From assembly GCF_038396675.1 (NCBI RefSeq), contig NC_088927.1, forward strand, positions 33,732,501 through 33,796,500: a stretch of 64,000 nt of DNA, written 5' to 3'. Made by a program: the position numbers and the translations under genes. The notes below the pieces were generated by a model. It made no database searches, was not told the origin of the DNA, and was given only the letters and a program-made list of their open reading frames with translations. The DNA is from Hydra vulgaris (lineage: Eukaryota > Cnidaria > Hydrozoa > Anthoathecata > Hydridae). Below, piece by piece: positions 1 to 11,440 of this stretch; position 1 is the stretch's first letter; every line of letters begins with the position of its first letter.

Positions 1-102
1 GGTTATTTCTGTATGACTTTATCAGTGATTTTTCCTTTGGCTTAACTGCATAACACTTTAATCAATAATGCAATTTAAAATCATCATTATAAAATTATAA
101 AA

Positions 103-142
103 GAAAATTATTTAATAAAAGAAAATTATTTAATAAAAGAAA
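103..142. repeat. 18-bp direct repeat, about two copies
   Basis: The A+T-rich unit GAAAATTATTTAATAAAA occurs twice in succession upstream of the first gene. Nothing else is recognised in positions 1-430. It is a simple short duplication with no evident function. Confidence 0.7.
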
Positions 143-450
143 TATTACCATGGGTGGTAAATTGTTATATTAACGAGTCTTCTTACCTGTCTCTATTGTA
201 TCAGGTCTTTGTTATCTAAACTATTACTTAAAATATATAGTTGCTATGTCAACAAATGAACTAGATATTAGGTAAATTTTAGTATCATATAATGAAATCA
301 TGTTTATGAGTATGCATGATGTCTATAAGTTGATATTTTTAGTTAATTTAATTTAATATTTTTATTGATTTTTATGAAAAAAAGAAAAATAATAAATAAA
401 ATAAAAAAATAAATTTTAACACAATTTATAATTTAGTTTGTGTTGGTTTT

Positions 451-1188
451 ATGGATTCTAAAATAACAGTTAAAGAACTCAATCAAAATTTTATTTGTGC
501 TATTTGCAATGGATATCTGATACGACCTGTTGCCATAACTGAATGTTTGCACTACTTCTGTCGAAGTTGTATTGTAAAGTATCTTGAGACTGCAGCTGAA
601 TACAAGTGTCCTAATTGTGCTACTTTGATTCATGAAACAAATCCATGGGATATGCTGCGTGAAGACAAGAAATTAGAGTTTCTTGTTTATAAACTTGTAC
701 CAAATTTAGCACAAAATGAAAGGAATCGAAGAAAACTTTTTTATTCTCGACGAGGTATGCTTGATCCTGATGCATGTGATGCAGATTCAAACTTGAATTT
801 ATGCAATCAGGTTTCTAAAAAAGAAAAAGTAGAAGAAGAAAATAAAACATCAGAGAAACAAAATGTTAAAATGCTAGATGACTCTCAAATTGGTTTATTT
901 CTTGACTTTGTTGAACCAGACTCAAATCTACGTGGTTTTGTAAATTTTAAGTTTTGTCAACTGGAAAAACCATATATTCGCACCTCTTCTCATATCACTA
1001 TTGGACACTTGAAGAAATATTTGAAAAAAAAGTTATTGTCAGGAGATTTCGATTATGACATTCTTTGTAATGGGGAGTTAATGGGTCGACATCATACGCT
1101 TGAATTTATCTACTTAACTCGGTGGAGGTATAAAGAAGGCATACTTGAACTTGGATATCGACCAAAAATTGAAAAAGCTATTTCCTAA
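451..1188 (+). CDS. PCGF5: Polycomb group RING finger protein, PCGF3/5 class
   Basis: An intact 245-residue ORF. Residues 16-56 form a C3HC4 RING: C16, C19, C32, H34, C37, C40, C53, C56. The core TECLHYFCRSCIVKYLE is diagnostic of PCGF proteins, and HETNPWDML plus KLVPNL follow as in PCGF5. The acidic and lysine-rich middle is a linker. Residues about 150-240 fit the RAWUL ubiquitin-like domain, with DILCNGELMGRHHTLEFI, TRWR and GYRPK, the version typical of PCGF3 and PCGF5. Family knowledge: PCGF proteins pair with RING1/RNF2 in variant PRC1 to ubiquitinate histone H2A in the nucleus. The ATG at 451 gives the family's usual length. An AG at 434-435 after a T/A-rich stretch could be a splice or spliced-leader acceptor (inference). 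The coding part has no intron, so a retrocopy is possible. The choice between PCGF3 and PCGF5 is uncertain; family membership is very likely. Confidence 0.9.
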   Translation: MDSKITVKELNQNFICAICNGYLIRPVAITECLHYFCRSCIVKYLETAAEYKCPNCATLIHETNPWDMLREDKKLEFLVYKLVPNLAQNERNRRKLFYSRRGMLDPDACDADSNLNLCNQVSKKEKVEEENKTSEKQNVKMLDDSQIGLFLDFVEPDSNLRGFVNFKFCQLEKPYIRTSSHITIGHLKKYLKKKLLSGDFDYDILCNGELMGRHHTLEFIYLTRWRYKEGILELGYRPKIEKAIS

Positions 1189-1202
1189 CAAAAAAATTTC
1201 GT

Positions 1203-1208
1203 AATAAA
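1203..1208 (+). terminator. AATAAA polyadenylation signal after the PCGF gene
   Basis: A canonical AATAAA lies about 15 nt after the PCGF stop codon in an A/T-rich 3' flank. It would imply a very short 3' UTR. The hexamer is frequent by chance in such DNA, so its use is inference. Confidence 0.4.
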
Positions 1209-1433
1209 GTATATATAAGTATTTAAATATTTTTAATTATAATTTTAAAACAATACTAAATATACTTTAATGAATTTATGTTGTATATTTTAATAATTTC
1301 TTAATCTTTTACAAGCATGAAGGTAAATAAAACTTCATACAATCTTATTTTTATACAAAGGTAAAGTTGTATGAGGCCTGTGGTTTTATAATATAAAAGT
1401 TTTATTGTAGTAAATTAATAGTACTTTTTTTAT

Positions 1434-1467
1434 GGAGTAGGAGGAGGGAGTGGAGTAGGAGGAGGGG
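1434..1467 (+). repeat. G-rich purine tract, duplicated 18-bp unit
   Basis: Two copies of GGAGTAGGAGGAGGGAGT-like sequence form a pure-purine, G-rich island in otherwise A+T-rich DNA. Several GG/GGG runs give some G-quadruplex potential. Confidence 0.6.
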
Positions 1468-2515
1468 ATAAAAGATTAGGAAACAAAACTATTGTAATTT
1501 TTGCAATTGATTTGTTCTTCAAAATTTGTGATACTAAAAAGTTAGGTTTAATAATGAAGCTTTTTTTTATTTATAAATTCGTAAAAAACAACAAGACAAA
1601 CCATCATTTAATATCTTTGCTGTAAAAGATTTATTAAAAAACATTTTATGTTTTTTATAATTTTATTTCTTAATGATTTTGTTAAATATTTAAATAATGT
1701 GACTGTTAATTTGTTTTACTATATTGAAATAAATTTTCTAAAAAAAAAAGTTAAAGAAACCCGCCATAAATCGTCTGCGACTACTGATTGGAACAACTTT
1801 TCTTGAATATTATAATTATAAATATTTAAATATTATAATTGTTTTCTTTGATATTCTTGAAAGAGCTAAGTTTGATTCTGATCATATAACTCTTTTAATA
1901 TCAAGGTATGAGGTATAAATATATCAGGTGAACAAGATTATGTGGCTAGATAGAGTAAATAGATAGAGTGGCTAGATAGAATAAGATATAAGAATGTGTT
2001 GTATTATTCTAATGTTCAGGAAATTAGACTGAGAATGCAAGCGCATTACATAAATGGAGTGTCCTAAATGTTAGATATTTTGTAGCCTTAAGATTTAAAA
2101 TTTGAAAGAGTGTTTCATTTTTGTAGAAATGACTTACTTTTTATCCTTGTGTTCACTTGAAGCACTTTATAACTTGAATAATTTATATTTGTAATTGTGT
2201 TTTTATATGTGTAATTATTATATGTGTATTTTTTAAATGGAGTAATTTGTATTTTTAATTTGCATATTATATGTGACATTTTTACTTTTTTTAATAAATT
2301 GTTTCTTTGTAGCATATCTTGTAATAGCTTTTTTTATTATTTTTTAATATATTAATCAATTGTTATAAATATTATATTTATATATTTATATTAAGTTATA
2401 AAATTTAAAATTTTCTATTATAAAACTTAATTATTTTTTTTTCGGTATTGCTTGTAAAAGACTAGGGAAATATTAAAATATTCTCTAGCATTTTGTTATT
2501 ACTTCATTTATGTAT
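1468..2515. other. A+T-rich intergenic stretch
   Basis: No coding frame with recognisable content. There are GATAGA-type short repeats near 1945-1985. Nothing else is supported. Confidence 0.6.
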
Positions 2516-2691
<176 letters not shown>

Positions 2692-2979
2692 GTTTCTGAA
2701 ATTTGCAATTTCTATTGATGAGCTCATTTGGGCAATATTTAGAGGTAGCTTAACGAAGTTGTAAATTTCATAAATTTTACTATTAGCCAATAATTAACAT
2801 TTATCAATGTTCAGAAATGTGTTTACTATTTGACAGATATCTTTTAAAAGTTTATTTTCTTAATATTTTAGAATTACATTTAGATATATGACTGAATGTT
2901 CAATAAAAATTAGAAGTAAAATTGCAATTTTGTTAATAGGTTCTGAAGAAATTAAGATAGCTGGAAAAAAAGTTCTTTC

Positions 2980-3960
2980 AAATAAACAGGTTTTAAGTGT
3001 TTTCACCACCACAAGACTTTTAAAAAAATATTCATGAAAGTGCTAGTGCTGTTATCCAAAATGTAGCAACTTTTTTGAGTAAATTTTGTATTCCTATGCA
3101 ACCAAAATATTGTGCCATATCAAAATTGGAAAAACTACCAAGTGAATAAAGGTTGAAGGAAATGGTGAAATACTAACGACTGAAAACTCAACAAAAGAGA
3201 CAGCTTGTTGATGATCTTTGTTTATAAAATTTGTTTAACATTAAACACCATTGATTTAAACATATTCAAAATTTAAATAAAGTGCTTTTCTTGCTTAAAG
3301 CAAGAAATGTTGTCAGCATGTCAGTTGACAGCAGAGGTAAATGGGACAGCAGAGGTAAGTGTTGTGGGTAAATGGGACCAGTTGGTATCTTCAAAAGAAA
3401 TTAGGGCGCATAAAAAACTAAAATTAAGAATGAAGTTGTTCTTGAAACATTAAGTAGTTTTTGATATTTGAACTAATCTGGCTAGTGTGTTTAATGAAAG
3501 CATGTCAGTTGATACCTCTGGTCCACACTTAGCCATATTTAAAAGTTTTCAGCAATTCTGAAAATTTCTTTTCTGGGGCCATACATCATCCCAGGTGAAT
3601 GGTGAAAACCATTGTACACTTTTAAGATCTAGATGTTTAGATAACAATTTAAATTAACATAGTACAATGAACTAGAATTGCTTTCGATCTGTATTTTTGT
3701 TGTGTGGATCTACACTAAAGAATGGTTCACAGCTCCTCGTGCTACATCTGTGCTTAACAATGATCTAAGTTTATATTGAAAACTCTAATTTCCTACTAGA
3801 AAGAAAATCCTTCAGTAAATTTGCTGACCATCTGTGGTATATTAGTAAAGAACTCGTGGCTTTAGCAATATATGATTCAACAGTGAATGCAAAAACCATG
3901 TTAAAAGCTTTGCATGAATGACCGTGCCAAGACAACTCTCCAAAGTGTATCTGAAATTGT
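2980..3960 (+). pseudogene. Remnant of an uncharacterised cnidarian repeat-family protein
   Basis: The + strand reads as degraded protein in shifting frames. Around 3035-3175 a frame gives ESASAVIQNVATFLSKFCIP and then ISKLEKLPSE followed by a stop. At about 3535 it gives PHLAIFKSFQQF, and at about 3825-3900 HLWYISKELVALAIYDS. From memory these blocks, in this order, resemble a widespread uncharacterised family in cnidarian repeats (LWYLSE.LV.LA-type motif). I cannot name the family or its enzymatic class. It is broken by many stops and shifts and has no ATG. It is probably an old transposable element remnant. Confidence 0.4.
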
Positions 3961-4419
3961 TTATCATCTTAACGTTGTATAACATTGCAAAAAAAGTTGC
4001 TATGTTTAAAGAGTACAATTCTATAATTTCAAAGAAAAACAAACAAAAAACCATCTTCTTTAAGTAGTGTATAATAAAAGAGGCAAGCACCCAGAATGCA
4101 GGAAAGAACAGTTTATGGCAAAATAAATTTAGCAATTTTCAACTTTGGTTTGACTTAAATGAATAATATGTAATTATTTAATTCATACATAATATTATGT
4201 TTACTTTTTTAATACTGTTTTAATTCTATTTAGAATTTCAGTTTTACCTGTTTTGTTTTGAAAGAATTTCAAAAATTATACAAATATACAATTTTGTTGA
4301 GCTACCCGTAAATGATAAGAAAAATTCTTTGCATATATTGTTTTTATACTTATTGGAACACGAACAAAAATGGAAAGTAGAGAAAAACATTTTTTTTAAT
4401 ATATGAAAGTCAGAACCTA

Positions 4420-4816
<397 letters not shown>

Positions 4817-4818
4817 TA

Positions 4819-6122
4819 ACACCTGATGACTAAAAAATGAGACAAAATTTAAATCAATTTGTGTATGCTATTCATAATCATGCAATTGAAATAAATTAGT
4901 ATATTTATAGGGAATTTAATACCCTATTAAAATTATATTATACTTTTAAATATTAATTAAAATGGCTCCGTATAAAATAAGTTTGCAAGAAGACCTAAGA
5001 AAATGCATTTGCCAATTTAGAAATTCGCATCTGGAAAAGACAAAAATCTTCACAATAAAACACTTTCTAGATGAAGGAGCATCGAAAGCGACCATATATC
5101 GTGCTCTAAAACGTTTAGACAATAATTTAGGCTATCAACAAAATAAGGAAGCGGTCCAAAGGCAAAAAAAATGGACAAAAAACACATAGACCGATTGAAA
5201 AAGGCATTTGATCATCATCACGGTGTTTTACAACGTCAAGTAGCTCGAAGATTCGATTGTGACCAATATCTAAAATTTTTAAAAACAAGACAAATATTAG
5301 ATATTACAAAAAGAAAAAGATTCCACATCGAAGCGAAAGCCAACTAGCTCGAATCAAACCTTTGTGTCAGCATATATATTGCAATTTTAGGAATTTTGGT
5401 TTTGTCTTGGATGACGAATAATATTTCACATATGCGAATACAACATTGGCTGGCAACGATGGCTTCTATTCTAGTGAGGTGTCATCTACAACTAGCGATG
5501 TCAAATTCAAAAGAAAGAAGAAGTACGAGGAAAAGTTGCTAGTCTTTTTGATTATATCGCCCAAAGGGACTACAAAACCAATGTTTTTTGAAAGTGGCCA
5601 GGCAATCAACAAACAAGCAAACGTCGGATGTCTCCGCAAGCGGTTAATACCCTTCGTTGATGAACATTATAAAAAAGAAGAGTACTTGTTCTGGCCAGAT
5701 TTAGCTAGCTCACACTATGCAAATAAAGCAGTTTCTTTTCTTGATGCCAATATCATCAAATACCTGCTAAAGGTAAAAAATCCACCCAATGTACCAGAAG
5801 CTCAACCAATTGAGGACTTTTGGGGTCAGTTGAAACGCTTAGTCTACGAGGATAATTGGCAAGCAACAAGCATTCCTTAACTCAAACGACGTATCATGAA
5901 TTGTCTTAACAAAATGGATCCGGAAGTGGCTAAACGTTATGCCTCAATGACTCCAGTTCGTCTAGGTCGAATTGCTTTTATTGATGTTATTGAAAACCAA
6001 TAAATATTTTTATAAATATCATATAATTGTTTATAAATTTATTTTAAATTAAATTTGATAGCTATGTAACTATGGCTATAATAACAATTTTAAAGTTGTC
6101 TCATTTTTTAGTCATCAGGTGT
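4819..6122 (+). mobile_element. Tc1/mariner-superfamily element with perfect 27-bp TIRs and TA duplication
   Basis: The left end starts ACACCTGATGACTAAAAAAT and the right end is its exact reverse complement. The match covers 27 bp (4819-4845 and 6096-6122), or 29 bp counting the flanking TA at 4817-4818 and 6123-6124. Both sides are TA microsatellite, so the insertion went into a TA repeat. The element is about 1.3 kb, normal for this superfamily, and encloses one broken transposase. Perfect TIRs beside a decayed gene suggest the copy is not very old. Confidence 0.93.
4962..6003 (+). pseudogene. Tc1/mariner-type transposase, DD37E spacing, inactivated
   Basis: The frame begins at ATG 4962 with an N-terminal helix-turn-helix region (ASKATIYRALKRL). 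It shifts in the A8 run near 5163-5170, and again in an A-rich run near 5305-5315. Stops follow at 5419-5421 (just after the first catalytic aspartate in VLDDE) and 5878-5880. The second aspartate is in FWPDLASSHYA and the glutamate in QPIEDFW, with 37 residues between them. The C-terminus reads on past the last stop to GRIAFIDVIENQ and a final stop at 6001-6003, so full length was about 345 residues. Both frameshifts fall in homopolymers. Family: the IS630/Tc1/mariner DDE recombinase that cuts and pastes at TA. The WPDLAS-HYA signature supports a lineage distinct from classical Tc1. Confidence 0.88.
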
Positions 6123-6383
<261 letters not shown>

Positions 6384-6505
6384 TTGTGTTGTTTTATGTG
6401 TAAATTTGTGGTAGCACATAAAACACTGAGTATACATTGCTTATATGTAATATTTATAATTGTATATATGTTTTCATATAATACATAAGAATAAAATAAT
6501 TTAAA

Positions 6506-6514
6506 ATGAAATGA
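6506..6514 (+). promoter_or_regulatory. Minimal upstream ORF overlapping the BIN3 start
   Basis: ATGAAATGAG: an ATG at 6506 encodes Met-Lys-stop, and its TGA (6512-6514) overlaps the BIN3 ATG at 6511-6513. If present in the mRNA, such a start-stop arrangement could tune initiation. It is removed if the transcript begins or is trans-spliced further downstream. Seen in sequence; function is inference. Confidence 0.4.
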
Positions 6515-7263
6515 GTTGGATTCCGTTTCGTAAACAAGGCAAAAAGACTATTCTTGATAAAAAAACATGTTTTGAGTATGAAAGCAACATTGAGCGATTA
6601 AATAAAGTTGAAGCTAGCACGAGAAAGGTTTACAAAGAGGGAAAAAAACATTTGGAGAGTAATGCATCACTTAGCAAAATGCAACAGCGATTTGCGCAAG
6701 AATTAAATGTTGGTGCATCCATTAAAGAAACAGACGAACGATTATTTAACATAACACAAAGTTTACAACAAACTTTAGTTCATCAGTCTGAACTTCTTCG
6801 AGAATTAAACAACAATATTCAAAAATCATTTGTAGATCCAATGAAAAAATTTACGTCGAATTTTGCATTAGTAAATAATGCCATTAAAAGAAGAGATCAA
6901 AGTTTAAGTGAGTACACCAAATACAATAATCGTAGGGAAAAGTTTTTGGAGAAAGAAAGTCAATCAGGTAAATTTGATGCAAATGAAAGATATTTAGCAT
7001 TAGCAAAAGCTGATTTTGAGCGTAGAAACATTAAGCTTATGGAGGAATTGCCGAAATTTTTTGATTGCAGAAGTACATATTTTATGTTGTGTTTTAAAGA
7101 GCTGGTTAAAAGTGAGCATGACTATTTTAGTAAATCTCGTGAAATATTCGAACAATTAGCTGAAAAAGTTGATTGTCCGATAGAACAACTAACAGAAGAG
7201 GAATATAGAGAGGAAACAAGTAAACGTTTAGCTGACATTAGAACGTTGTCTATTGTTGGGTAA
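6511..7263 (+). CDS. BIN3: Bridging integrator 3-like BAR-domain protein
   Basis: An intact 250-residue ORF. The N-terminus MSWIPF and the C-terminus RLADIRTLSIVG match the ends of vertebrate BIN3, which has almost the same length (about 253). Residues about 12-220 are highly helical and charged, with VDPMKKF, AIKRRDQSL and ELPKFFDCRSTYF at the positions expected for an N-BAR/Rvs161-type coiled-coil dimer. No SH3 domain follows, as in BIN3. Family knowledge: BIN3 and yeast Rvs161 bind and curve membranes and link to actin and endocytosis in the cytoplasm. The ATG at 6511 is fixed by the conserved start. The coding region has no intron although vertebrate BIN3 is multi-exon, so a retrogene is possible; no clear poly(A) tail or target duplication was seen. 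It lies just downstream of a TA microsatellite. Confidence 0.92.
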   Translation: MSWIPFRKQGKKTILDKKTCFEYESNIERLNKVEASTRKVYKEGKKHLESNASLSKMQQRFAQELNVGASIKETDERLFNITQSLQQTLVHQSELLRELNNNIQKSFVDPMKKFTSNFALVNNAIKRRDQSLSEYTKYNNRREKFLEKESQSGKFDANERYLALAKADFERRNIKLMEELPKFFDCRSTYFMLCFKELVKSEHDYFSKSREIFEQLAEKVDCPIEQLTEEEYREETSKRLADIRTLSIVG

Positions 7264-8439
7264 AGATTTTTATTTTATTAAGATTTCTTTTTTCTTATAA
7301 GCGTTATGTTGTTACACTATTATTCGCCTATGTTATAATTGTGTATTTTTTTAAATGTATGTGTATATTATATTTTTTAACATGTCCTTTTTTAGGTATT
7401 TTGTATATTTGCCATGGTTTTAAATAGCATGTAAATAATCGATTTAAATATTTATGGATTTAAAAAAAAAATTGTTTTTTTCCAACTTAAGTACTTTTTT
7501 ATTCATTTGTATGCTTACGCTCTCGTCTCGATATATAACAGATTTTTAGAAAAATCTTTGGAATCATGAAAACAAAGGCAAAACGAAAAGGTTTTTAAAA
7601 AGAGTTCATTAATTATTAAATTCATTATTTTAATATTTTCAAAATTTACTAAATCATACTTTTAATAATTATAAAAAAAATCAATATTTGCCAGGTTTTT
7701 TGAGATGACGCTAACATAATTAACTTTAAAATAATGGAACTTAAACATAAAAGCTGTCATGATGGTTTAACTCTTTTTATATGAGTGGCTTCTAACTGGT
7801 AAAATATGCTTTTTTGAAACATTTTCAGTTTAGTATGTGGCAACAGTAATCGAGAAAGACATTTTTTTTTTTTGATTTGATGCTTGATAGAAGCTTTTAT
7901 ATAAAAAAAAAAATTTATTCTGTTCCCGACAATTGTACAAGTGTGTACTCTTTGTACTCATTAAATACACATTTTTCAGATAGTCAATAGCATGGAGCAC
8001 ACACTATACCTTGTTGGGGAACATAAAAGTTGCACACCACATTAGACCTAATTAAAATAATGGACTATATGTCTTCAAGTTTAGTAAAAAGGTGCGGTTT
8101 ACTTAACAAATAGATTACTGTTCTATAACCCTTGCATCAGGTTTGCCCTAGTTGATATGTTTTAATTGTGCAAATCTTTCAGTCGTAGCTGCATTTATGT
8201 CTAACTGTATTTATTGCGTATTAACTGTATTATTACGTCTGTGTTAAAAAATTGTTTGACAATGTCAATCCAAAAACATCTATGTTATTAGAACTGATGT
8301 CAGTACAGTAGTTAAAAATCCACGTTTTTTCTTATTGGAATCTTTTTTTTAAAAACAAAAGACAATTACTAAATGGTTAATTTAAATTGTCACAACATAA
8401 CAGATTTAATGTTTTTTATGAATCTTGTACCTCTGTGTA
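7264..8439. other. Intergenic DNA after BIN3
   Basis: A+T rich, with no supported gene. A short stretch at 7875-7895 (GATGCTTGATAGAAGCTTTTAT) resembles the 5' end of the TM-protein exon at 18513-18540. No canonical AATAAA lies close behind the BIN3 stop. Confidence 0.5.
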
Positions 8440-8870
8440 AAAGCCCCATCTTTTAAAAGATATACGTCGGTTGGTAAAGGTTAAGAAATCTTTTACTAGA
8501 AGTGTCCGTAAAAGATGTTGTATTCCTTATAAAGATTATTCTTCAAGACTCAATCTTCAATCTAGAACCTCTTGAATGCTGTAGAATAAAATTTAATCTT
8601 GTAATGACCTATAAAATTATACACAACCTTGTCGATCTACCTTTTTCTGAATTTTTTACATTTGCTCCTTCTAACAAGTTGTCATGCCCAAAAACCTAAT
8701 TGGCATATTAAATTTTAAAATGATACACGAAGATTAAAAAACTTGCCGAAAAAACTGTGAAAAAATTATCAAGACATGGAGTTCTCTATCTGATTATATT
8801 GTTTACTCGTCCACTTTGTCTTTGTTCAAATCAAATTTAAAAAAGTACAAAGTTTGTCACCATTCGTATT
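8440..8870 (+). pseudogene. 3' end of a jockey/CR1-type LINE reverse transcriptase ORF
   Basis: The reading is SFTRSVRKRCCIPYKDYSSR, then LEPLECCRIKFNLVMTYKII and VDLPFSEFFTFAPSNK, and after a frame change TWSSLSDYIVYSSTLSLF and SNLKKYK. This order is typical of the C-terminal tail of non-LTR retrotransposon ORF2 after the RT domain. There are several frame breaks and no ATG. The 5' part (endonuclease, RT core) is absent, as in usual 5'-truncated insertions. No clear poly(A) tail or target duplication was found. Confidence 0.75.
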
Positions 8871-10150
8871 AAGTTCTAAATTGAGGATTTCTGATAAGAG
8901 AAGTTTTAAGCCTATTAATGATCTAAACCTAAGATTTCTGAAAAATCTGTTTATGATTAAAAAAAAATTTACCTTATGAACATTGATGTTGCAAGAAATT
9001 GTTTCTACATCCTAAAGACTCTAAGTACAAAGGAACTAACAGCATTTTTTTATAGAGCTACCTTGTTTTGAAACTCTCTACATAATATATACATAAATTG
9101 TTAATGCGAACGCCCAATATTAAAGAAACATTTACAAGGATTGAATTTTACTGTCAATTGAAATTGGTGGCCATCAAAACAAAGCCTCTAAAACAAATTA
9201 ATATAAGCGTCAGCACAATGAAAATCGCCAACGGTTTTTGTGTTGATCTCAAAACAAATTATTTTCATTAATAATAGTGCACAAGGAACCTACTACAATG
9301 AACAGTAACGAAAACAAACAAACAAAAAAAGCTGAATATATTTGGAACATCAACGAACATATTAAAAATTGCCATCTGATAGTCTGGTTGGATAAAACAA
9401 ATTAAAAATTTGTTGTTGAAAAATGCAGGGACGCGCTTGACAAAGAAGAAGAGCAACAATGAAAATGTCTGCTTCAAAACGTTCAAACAATTATTTGATT
9501 GCAGCTATATCAACAACTAATTCTGTCATAATAAAAATTCAAAAAAAGATCATTTAATACAGATTCTTGACTGTTCTATCAGTGAATTACACCAGGGATT
9601 CGTTTATAGGATTTGGTAGTTTTAGCAGACAATGTTTCTTGCCACGCTCGTTTGGAAAGTAGTGTTTGGGATCTTACCCAAACACTACAACTGATATAAG
9701 TAAAAGTAACGATACAAATGCGAATCACCTTCCACCTGTATTAGGTGCTGGGATGGTGGAAAAATAAACACAATAGTAAGAAAGTATTATTACTATAGAA
9801 AAAAGTACAACAATCTGATGTGACTGTGCGCGTGCTGAACAACAAACAACTAGCGCTTGCTCTAACTTTGACTCCGAACAATACGAAAAATAATTAGGGA
9901 AAATTTATTAGCATTTTCTGTTTACACACTTTAGTTGTTTTTAGTTTTGTTTCTGGCGTTTTTATTTGAATTTTAATTTATTGTGCGTAGTTTTTTCTAC
10001 CGTTGGTATGGTAAGTGATTTATTTAATTATTTTTACTTATATTGTGCAGTAGATTAACACTTTTCATATCATTAAAAAAATATTAGTGCTTTACAAATT
10101 TGGGTATGGTTGGGTTTTGGCTATTTGTAGTGAATCCTTTTTTACTGCAG
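8871..10150. other. Gene-poor stretch
   Basis: Degraded sequence with no reading frame I can assign. The only structured item is the short hairpin at 9659-9688. G+C is somewhat higher near 9600-9900, possibly an old element, but no protein motif is recognisable. Confidence 0.5.
9659..9688. repeat. Inverted repeat, 12-bp arms, 6-nt loop
   Basis: GTAGTGTTTGGG, loop ATCTTA, then the exact reverse complement. One of a set of short-loop hairpins in this window. Confidence 0.85.
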
Positions 10151-10193
10151 TATGGAATAGGCGTAAGTCCCCGCGACTTACGCCTATTCCATA
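10151..10193. repeat. Perfect inverted repeat, 19-bp arms, 5-nt loop
   Basis: TATGGAATAGGCGTAAGTC, loop CCCGC, then its exact reverse complement. The arms are richer in G+C than the surroundings. No gene explains it, and there is no U-tract typical of a terminator. Confidence 0.95.
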
Positions 10194-10929
10194 AATTATG
10201 TAAAGCATAAGTGACGATGACGTTTGTCTGACGGGATAAACTAGTTATAAGTGCTGATCCTCATCGAAACGCCAGTAATAATGGACGTGACTCTGAGGAG
10301 ATGTTTATTACTTAATCACTACACAAATTATGTTTACACATTGGCATTAATGTTTTTTTTCCATTCTGAGGCCTTTCATTATTGTTTGCATACTTTTTAT
10401 TTTTTTATGTATTTTTTGTTTTATTTACTTTTTGTTTGGTGATATATTTTTTGTTTATCTTAGTTCATATTAGTATTTATATAACAATTTATTTATTATT
10501 ATTATTGTTAGTACTGTTTGGGTGCATTGTCTGTCTTATTTTAAATATTCCTCTATTAATCTTTATTTTTGTCTTGACAACTGTCAAAATATGCTTTGTT
10601 TGAAAAATAATTCTCCTTAATTCTAATGTACTTCATTTCTTCCCTCAGGCGTTCACTGCTCGTGTGTGACCATTCGGCAAATTTTATATATGTCAGAATT
10701 ATATATATGCCAAAGTTTATAAATAATATTGGGCCTAGCCCGTAAGGGTTAGTGTTACGGTCATCGAGCACGACTATTTTCCTAAATCACAATTACTGTC
10801 ACCGCGAAAGAAGTTGTTTGTCTCTGGAAGACGCATGGGCTAGTTTTCTAGTCATAAGTCAGTTATAAATCCATGCATAGGTGTTTAATCCATCATGGTT
10901 TTCTGAAGTATGACTGGGCTGGCTTGGTG

Positions 10930-10937
10930 TATATAAG
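10930..10937 (+). promoter_or_regulatory. TATATAAG, candidate TATA box of an LTR-like promoter
   Basis: TATATAAG is followed about 40 nt later by a C/A-rich region and, at 11080-11085, by AATAAA. This promoter-to-polyadenylation spacing would fit the R region of a solo LTR. No reverse transcriptase or paired LTR is near, so this stays speculative. Confidence 0.3.
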
Positions 10938-11304
10938 AGATAAATCTTTTACGCCGGTTACTAACAACACAAGACTCTACTGAACGACATAAACAGCACG
11001 GACTTACACATTACACCTATACACCCTTATGCACATATAGCCTTTTTACATCTTTTGCATGCTTTTTGTTCTGTTATATAATAAACTATCTTTGTTTGAA
11101 CTCATTCTTATTTAGGTTATATTTTCTTTTAATATATAGTATGTGGTTGGAATGTTAAATGCCGATTTGTATGTTATGTATATGTGGTTATCATGTGTGA
11201 TTGTTTTTTCATTTTAGGATTCATATAAATATATATAAGAGCGTATTTTTTTGACTAGCGGCTTTCGATATGTTTTGTTGATGGGACGTCTTTTTGTTTT
11301 TTGT

Positions 11305-11440
11305 TATGGTCTCAAAATTACGTTTAATTCGGACCGTAGAGAAAGCTTTACTTTTTCGGAAACTTCGATTTAGATATGGTCTCAAAGTTACCTTTAATTC
11401 AGACCGTAGAGAAGACTTTACTTCTTAAACAATATTTTTC
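11305..11440. repeat. 70-bp tandem duplication
   Basis: TATGGTCTCAAAATTACGTT (from 11305) and TATGGTCTCAAAGTTACCTT (from 11375) begin two diverged copies that stay alignable through GACCGTAGAGAA and CTTTACTT. The period is 70 bp. Confidence 0.8.

Noticed and set aside
3842-4135. 97-residue minus-strand frame
   Set aside because: Antisense to the readable + strand repeat-family remnant and without motif.
10251-10771. Short hydrophobic + frame and a minus frame (RNTNPYGLGP)
   Set aside because: No motif, no splice or start context, and composition explains the hydrophobicity.
10750-11110. Solo LTR
   Set aside because: TATA box and AATAAA spacing fit, but no TG...CA ends with a target duplication could be found.
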